Below are positions 60,310-64,000 of a stretch of DNA of 64,000 nucleotides, piece by piece. The notes beneath the pieces are model-generated. The model searched no databases, was not told the origin of the DNA, and saw only the letters and a list, made by a program, of their open reading frames with translations. This DNA is from Perca fluviatilis. Taxonomy: Eukaryota > Chordata > Actinopteri > Perciformes > Percidae. The DNA lies in contig NC_053133.1 in the NCBI RefSeq assembly GCF_010015445.1, forward strand, positions 3,026,764 through 3,090,763, given 5' to 3'. The first letter of the stretch is position 1, and the number at the start of each line of letters is the position of its first letter. The translations under genes and the position numbers were made by a program.

Positions 60310-62065
60310 AGGGGTGATAGAATGATTATATAGGGTATTTCACACTGTTCCTTATGGTCTCCTAATGGGGTATGTAACATTGGTTGGGCTGAAAATGGCC
60401 TGGTTGATATTTTATGGGCCCTTATGCATCCCTGTGTTTTGGCCCTATTTGTAACAAGAGCTTTTCTTCCAAATATGGTATGGTCATGAATATTTAGATG
60501 AGCTGCGGTGATTGGTTGAGCGACTTGCCGCAAGACATTAGAGCAGGCGCTGATTGGTTGAGCCGAATCCCCAATACACATACATTAGAAAACGACAGAA
60601 TCTCATATTCCAGACACTGCAATGTTTCATTACCAAATTCACTTCTGAGACTTTTAGCGTGAAATCAACTATATAAAGCTCAAATATGGGCCGTTATACA
60701 AAAATTGATGGCTAATTGCAAATTGTTGGTAAGGCGTGTCGGACTTTAGGAGCTCCACACAGTCTGACGAGAAGCGACAGCCTGCTGGGCTCCATACCCA
60801 GCGCAAAGTACCCCTTTGTGGATACTGCATACCGGGGCTCCGCGGCCAGCTGCCGGCATAACTATATCTATAAATAATACATTTTACGGTTTTGAATGTC
60901 CCAATGTCTTATAAAGCTAACAACGTTGTTACGTCCGATTTGATTTTAAGGCATTTTTATGAACGCGACGTCTTTGTAGGGACGAGCAGCTGCTTGCTAT
61001 ATGTCCCATTCATTACAATGGGGAAATACCGCCAGCTAGCTAGCTACACTTTCGCCATAACTAAATTATATTTACTGTTTGAATTTCGTCACGCCACTTA
61101 TACAACTCATTCCCCAATGTCTTATAAAGCTAACCGTTGTGTCGGATTTGATTTTAAGGCATTTTATGAAACGTAAGGAGTCTTTGTGGGCCGAGCAGCT
61201 GCTTGCTATATGTCCCATTCATTACAATGGGGAAATACCGCAGCTTGCTCACTTCCGCATAACTAAAGTATATTTACAGTTTGAATTTCGTCACGGCATG
61301 AATATTACAGGTTCCTCAAGGTCTTACAAAGCTTAGCTAACAAACACTTGTCCGTTTCGGATTTCAATTGAATGTATTTTTGTGAATGTCAGAGTTAGGA
61401 GGAGGCTAGCTAGCTCTCATTGATGGACTCCATCTCACCGCGGATCTATCAATGAGACTCGCGGACAAGAGGCATTTATTTCCCCGATTGTTTGTTTAAA
61501 TAACTCAACACACATACCCATTATAAGATTTACTGGAACCTGCGGGCTGCGGTAAAAGATTGCGGGCGTAACAAGCTCGCTGACACTGCGGTCAGGGTGG
61601 CGATGTAGCAACCCAGGCAGCACCAACACCGGCACTAAACTCCGACACACAGTCGGAGAAAATTTGCAATTAGCCATCCTTTTTCGTAAAGCGGCCCATA
61701 TTCGAGCTTTATATGGTTGATTTCGGCGATAAAAAAGTTTCAGAAGTGAATTTTGTAATGGAATAGCAGAGATCTGCGTGACCTAGCTAGATTCAGAAGA
61801 CTACCTGATCTCAGGTCAGTTGTGTAGCCTATGTAAATATTGGGGCGTGACTGTTCTCTTAAGGTTCCGGATTTTGAGATGCTTGCGTAAGCAACTCAGC
61901 TTTGTTGGGATTCGCCCATTTTCAGAGGCAGTTTCAAAATATGAGATTTTCATAGTAAAGGGGTGTCAGTGGGATTTTGAGCTTCTATGCATGTCCTATT
62001 TACCCACCAAACTGTCGTTATTCAACTATGACAGGGTAAAATCGGTTTTGCATTCTATCACCCCT
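60310..62065. mobile_element. large TTAA-flanked non-autonomous element, copy 2 (piggyBac-type)
   Basis: Inverted relative to 1871-3954. Ends AGGGGTGATAGAATG and CATTCTATCACCCCT, with TTAA at 60306-60309 and 62066-62069. It shares outer sequences (GGCCCTATTTGTAACAAGAG, TTTGAGCTTCTATGCATGTC) and the internal inverted repeats (ATCAACTATATAAAGCTCAA). Its centre has about two tandem units (60890-61320) with ATGTCCCATTCATTACAATG. Confidence 0.87.
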
Positions 62066-62087
62066 TTAAAGCACGAAGACTGTATAA

Positions 62088-62321
62088 GGCCGCGGTCAGA
62101 CGGAGCACGTTTGCAGGTTGCAAAACGTCCTGATCGGACCAGTTGCGCCTTTTTGTTATTCTAGCTAGGCAACCATCGCATCACCTGTCCTCAACCAACC
62201 GTTACTTTGCGGTTGAGTTAAAAAACGTTCAGAAATGCAAAAGCAGCGAGCAAAACGCTTCAGTCTCATTGAAACCCATAACAAAAAGTCGCTGCTAAAT
62301 CGTGCTGTGTCTGATCGGGGC
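62088..62321. mobile_element. small MITE-like element
   Basis: GGCCGCGGTCAGACGGAGCA at the left and CGTGCTGTGTCTGATCGGGGC at the right are imperfect inverted repeats about 190 bp apart. No ORF. Target duplication uncertain. Confidence 0.5.
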
Positions 62322-64000
62322 ATAACACTGTCTGTGCACAAAAGGAACCTAGTTATCTCTGGTAATGCTAGTTATGTCTGACTTTAACCTGACGCTCTGG
62401 TCAAACCGCACAGTTAGAACACATAAATAAATAAAACGAGTGACCAATCAAATAGCATTGTATGTAATTAACACACAAAAAACACCCAGTGTGGTAACCA
62501 AAGAGGCATCAGGGGCTGAGCACATGTCCAATTTAAGATACAGGATTAAATCCGATTCCTGGGATTACAGCGTGCCCAAAAAAGGAAACGTGTCACTCTT
62601 TAACCGTTTGCATTACATCACACGATGTAATGCAAACAACAGCACAACATACACGCGCACACGGGCATGTGTGTGCGTGCATGTTAAAGTCTTAATATCC
62701 GCCCCGTCCCAACTGTTGCCCACCTACTCTGCCTTCACAGTGCCTGCTGGGAGACTCGAGTTGTAACTAAAGCCTCACTGAGAGAGGCTTAAGAAGTAAA
62801 GCATTAAAGTAAAACAGATGGAGAATCAGAAATTAGGTGAGGCCATGGGTGCAAACAGTAGGTTTAGCTAAATGTTATGACAATAAGCCAATTATGTCTA
62901 ACACTAATAACAATAAGTATACAAACCGCGCCGTCTCCAATTCAATTTTGGGGAGGAAAGCAAATGGACACTGACGCATCTAAACCCTCAAACAAACTTC
63001 AATATACACCCTCCTTCCCCCAAAAGCAGTCTCTCTGCTGGTGTGAAAGGCTCAAAGTGTGGGCCACCTGTTGTAGATTCCCAGACACTTTAGAGTGGAA
63101 AGGCCAGATCTCAACACTCCGTTCTCACTCAGAAAATATGACAGGGAAGGGTGGGAATGTGAGAAGCTGGGGCGGGGCTAGAAGGGGGGCCACGGGGTGG
63201 CACTGGCCCCCCCTCCAAATCCATTGGGCTAGAGTGCTGTCAATCTGACAACTGTGATTTCCATTTTATCAGAGTTCTGTCCTTTGGCTGCCTGTTCTGC
63301 CAATCTTCCCAGCCCTTGTCACATGACCAATTAATGTTTCCATGATGACTATCCAGAATTCTGATACCATGGAACCAGCACTGGAATTGTTGTTTTTTTG
63401 TTTTTTTAAGTGCCATTTGTTTAAAATGAAAACAAGTGAAACTAATAATGAATTTAATGTTTTATTACATTATTTTGTTCTATCCTATCCAGGGTTTCCT
63501 ATCCTATCCAGGGTTTCCTATATTTAAATAAAGGAGAATAAGTTTACACAATTTATTCTAGAGTCCCATTTGTACTATAATTTCTTCTCTCATTCCTGTC
63601 GCAAAAAACATTCCTCTTTTGTACAGCAGTTTATACTGCATCAGAGGAGGTTAAATAAAAGTGGATGGCAAATACGCTACAATAACTTTCTCCAATTTAG
63701 ACTCTCTGGCTTTCTGGTCCCTCAAAGGACAGCACTGTCAAGATGGCTTGCTATTGGTCAAGAGTGCAATTTTGAATGTTAAAGTAACCAATGGTAAACC
63801 AAATGCAAAAAACTCTTACTCACACATTTAAACGATTTTGTCGACTAATTGATAGGTCAATTTAATCGACAGATCTGTGAAACTGAGTTTCTCCACTTTC
63901 GATCTTGTGTTTACCACAGATGTGTTCATAGGTTTCTTGGAAATAAGTCATTCAGCATGAAAAAAAAAAAAGCATAAAAAAAAAAAATTACTTATCGACT
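62322..64000. other. upstream/intronic sequence to window end
   Basis: A 19-bp word (TATCCTATCCAGGGTTTCC) is directly repeated at about 63481-63520. A runs near 63960 and 63980. No gene recognised; the ORFs here look like chance. Confidence 0.45.

Noticed and set aside
61820..62164. 114-codon plus-strand ORF at the right end of TTAA element copy 2, similar to a minus-strand ORF at 1853-2053
   Set aside because: Similar only because both come from the same end of two copies of one non-autonomous element. No coding signature beyond shared ancestry.

Overview
This is vertebrate (teleost-like) nuclear DNA. The evidence is canonical GT-AG introns, many long CA/TG microsatellites, tRNA-derived SINEs, L2-type and DIRS-type retroelements, and a dense load of hAT-like and TTAA-flanked (piggyBac-type) non-autonomous transposons. 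There is nothing bacterial here: no operons, ribosome binding sites or CRISPR array. The species cannot be named from the window.

The one confidently recognised host gene is supervillin (svil; the long form is archvillin), on the minus strand. I rebuilt 17 core coding exons from 49405 down to 609. All 16 junctions keep the reading frame. The exons encode about 1,340 residues of the long, largely disordered N-terminal half, from the conserved start region ([13 protein letters not shown]) to the EYTEQRL...ESKRMKAEK segment just before the gelsolin-like repeats. The gelsolin-like repeats and villin headpiece must lie left of position 1. The promoter and the ATG exon are not identified. A further frame-keeping cassette exon (15238-15318) and several weaker candidates (1168-1179, 29424-29494, 53547-53638, 56191-56254) suggest alternative splicing, as expected for a gene with muscle and non-muscle isoforms.

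Layout from left to right. 0.6-8 kb: exons 17-15, with a 2.1-kb TTAA element lying inside hAT-derived sequence, a minisatellite-bearing TTAA element, and a hAT MITE. 8-16 kb: exons 14 and 13 and the 81-bp cassette, with a TTAA element carrying a nested SINE and a second minisatellite element (about 18 units). 15.5-28 kb: L2 LINE 3' end, exon 12, a hAT element with a BED-finger remnant, a third minisatellite element, and several MITEs. 28-41 kb: the exon-dense part (exons 11-3), plus a SINE and a DIRS relic. 41-49.5 kb: exons 2 and 1 around a 3.3-kb piggyBac-like element with transposase remnants. 49.5-64 kb: upstream or 5' intronic sequence, repeat-rich, with a tandem duplication, MITEs, a disrupted SINE, a fourth minisatellite element and a second copy of the large TTAA element.

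The points most worth a second look are: (i) long TG tracts directly upstream of three svil 3' splice sites; (ii) four TTAA-flanked copies of an element carrying a 46-bp tandem unit in 2 to about 18 copies; (iii) repeated LSxAxKxxLF / TQPxT modules in the svil N-terminal half; (iv) upstream exon candidates that are phase-interchangeable with exon 1; (v) the piggyBac and DIRS relics.
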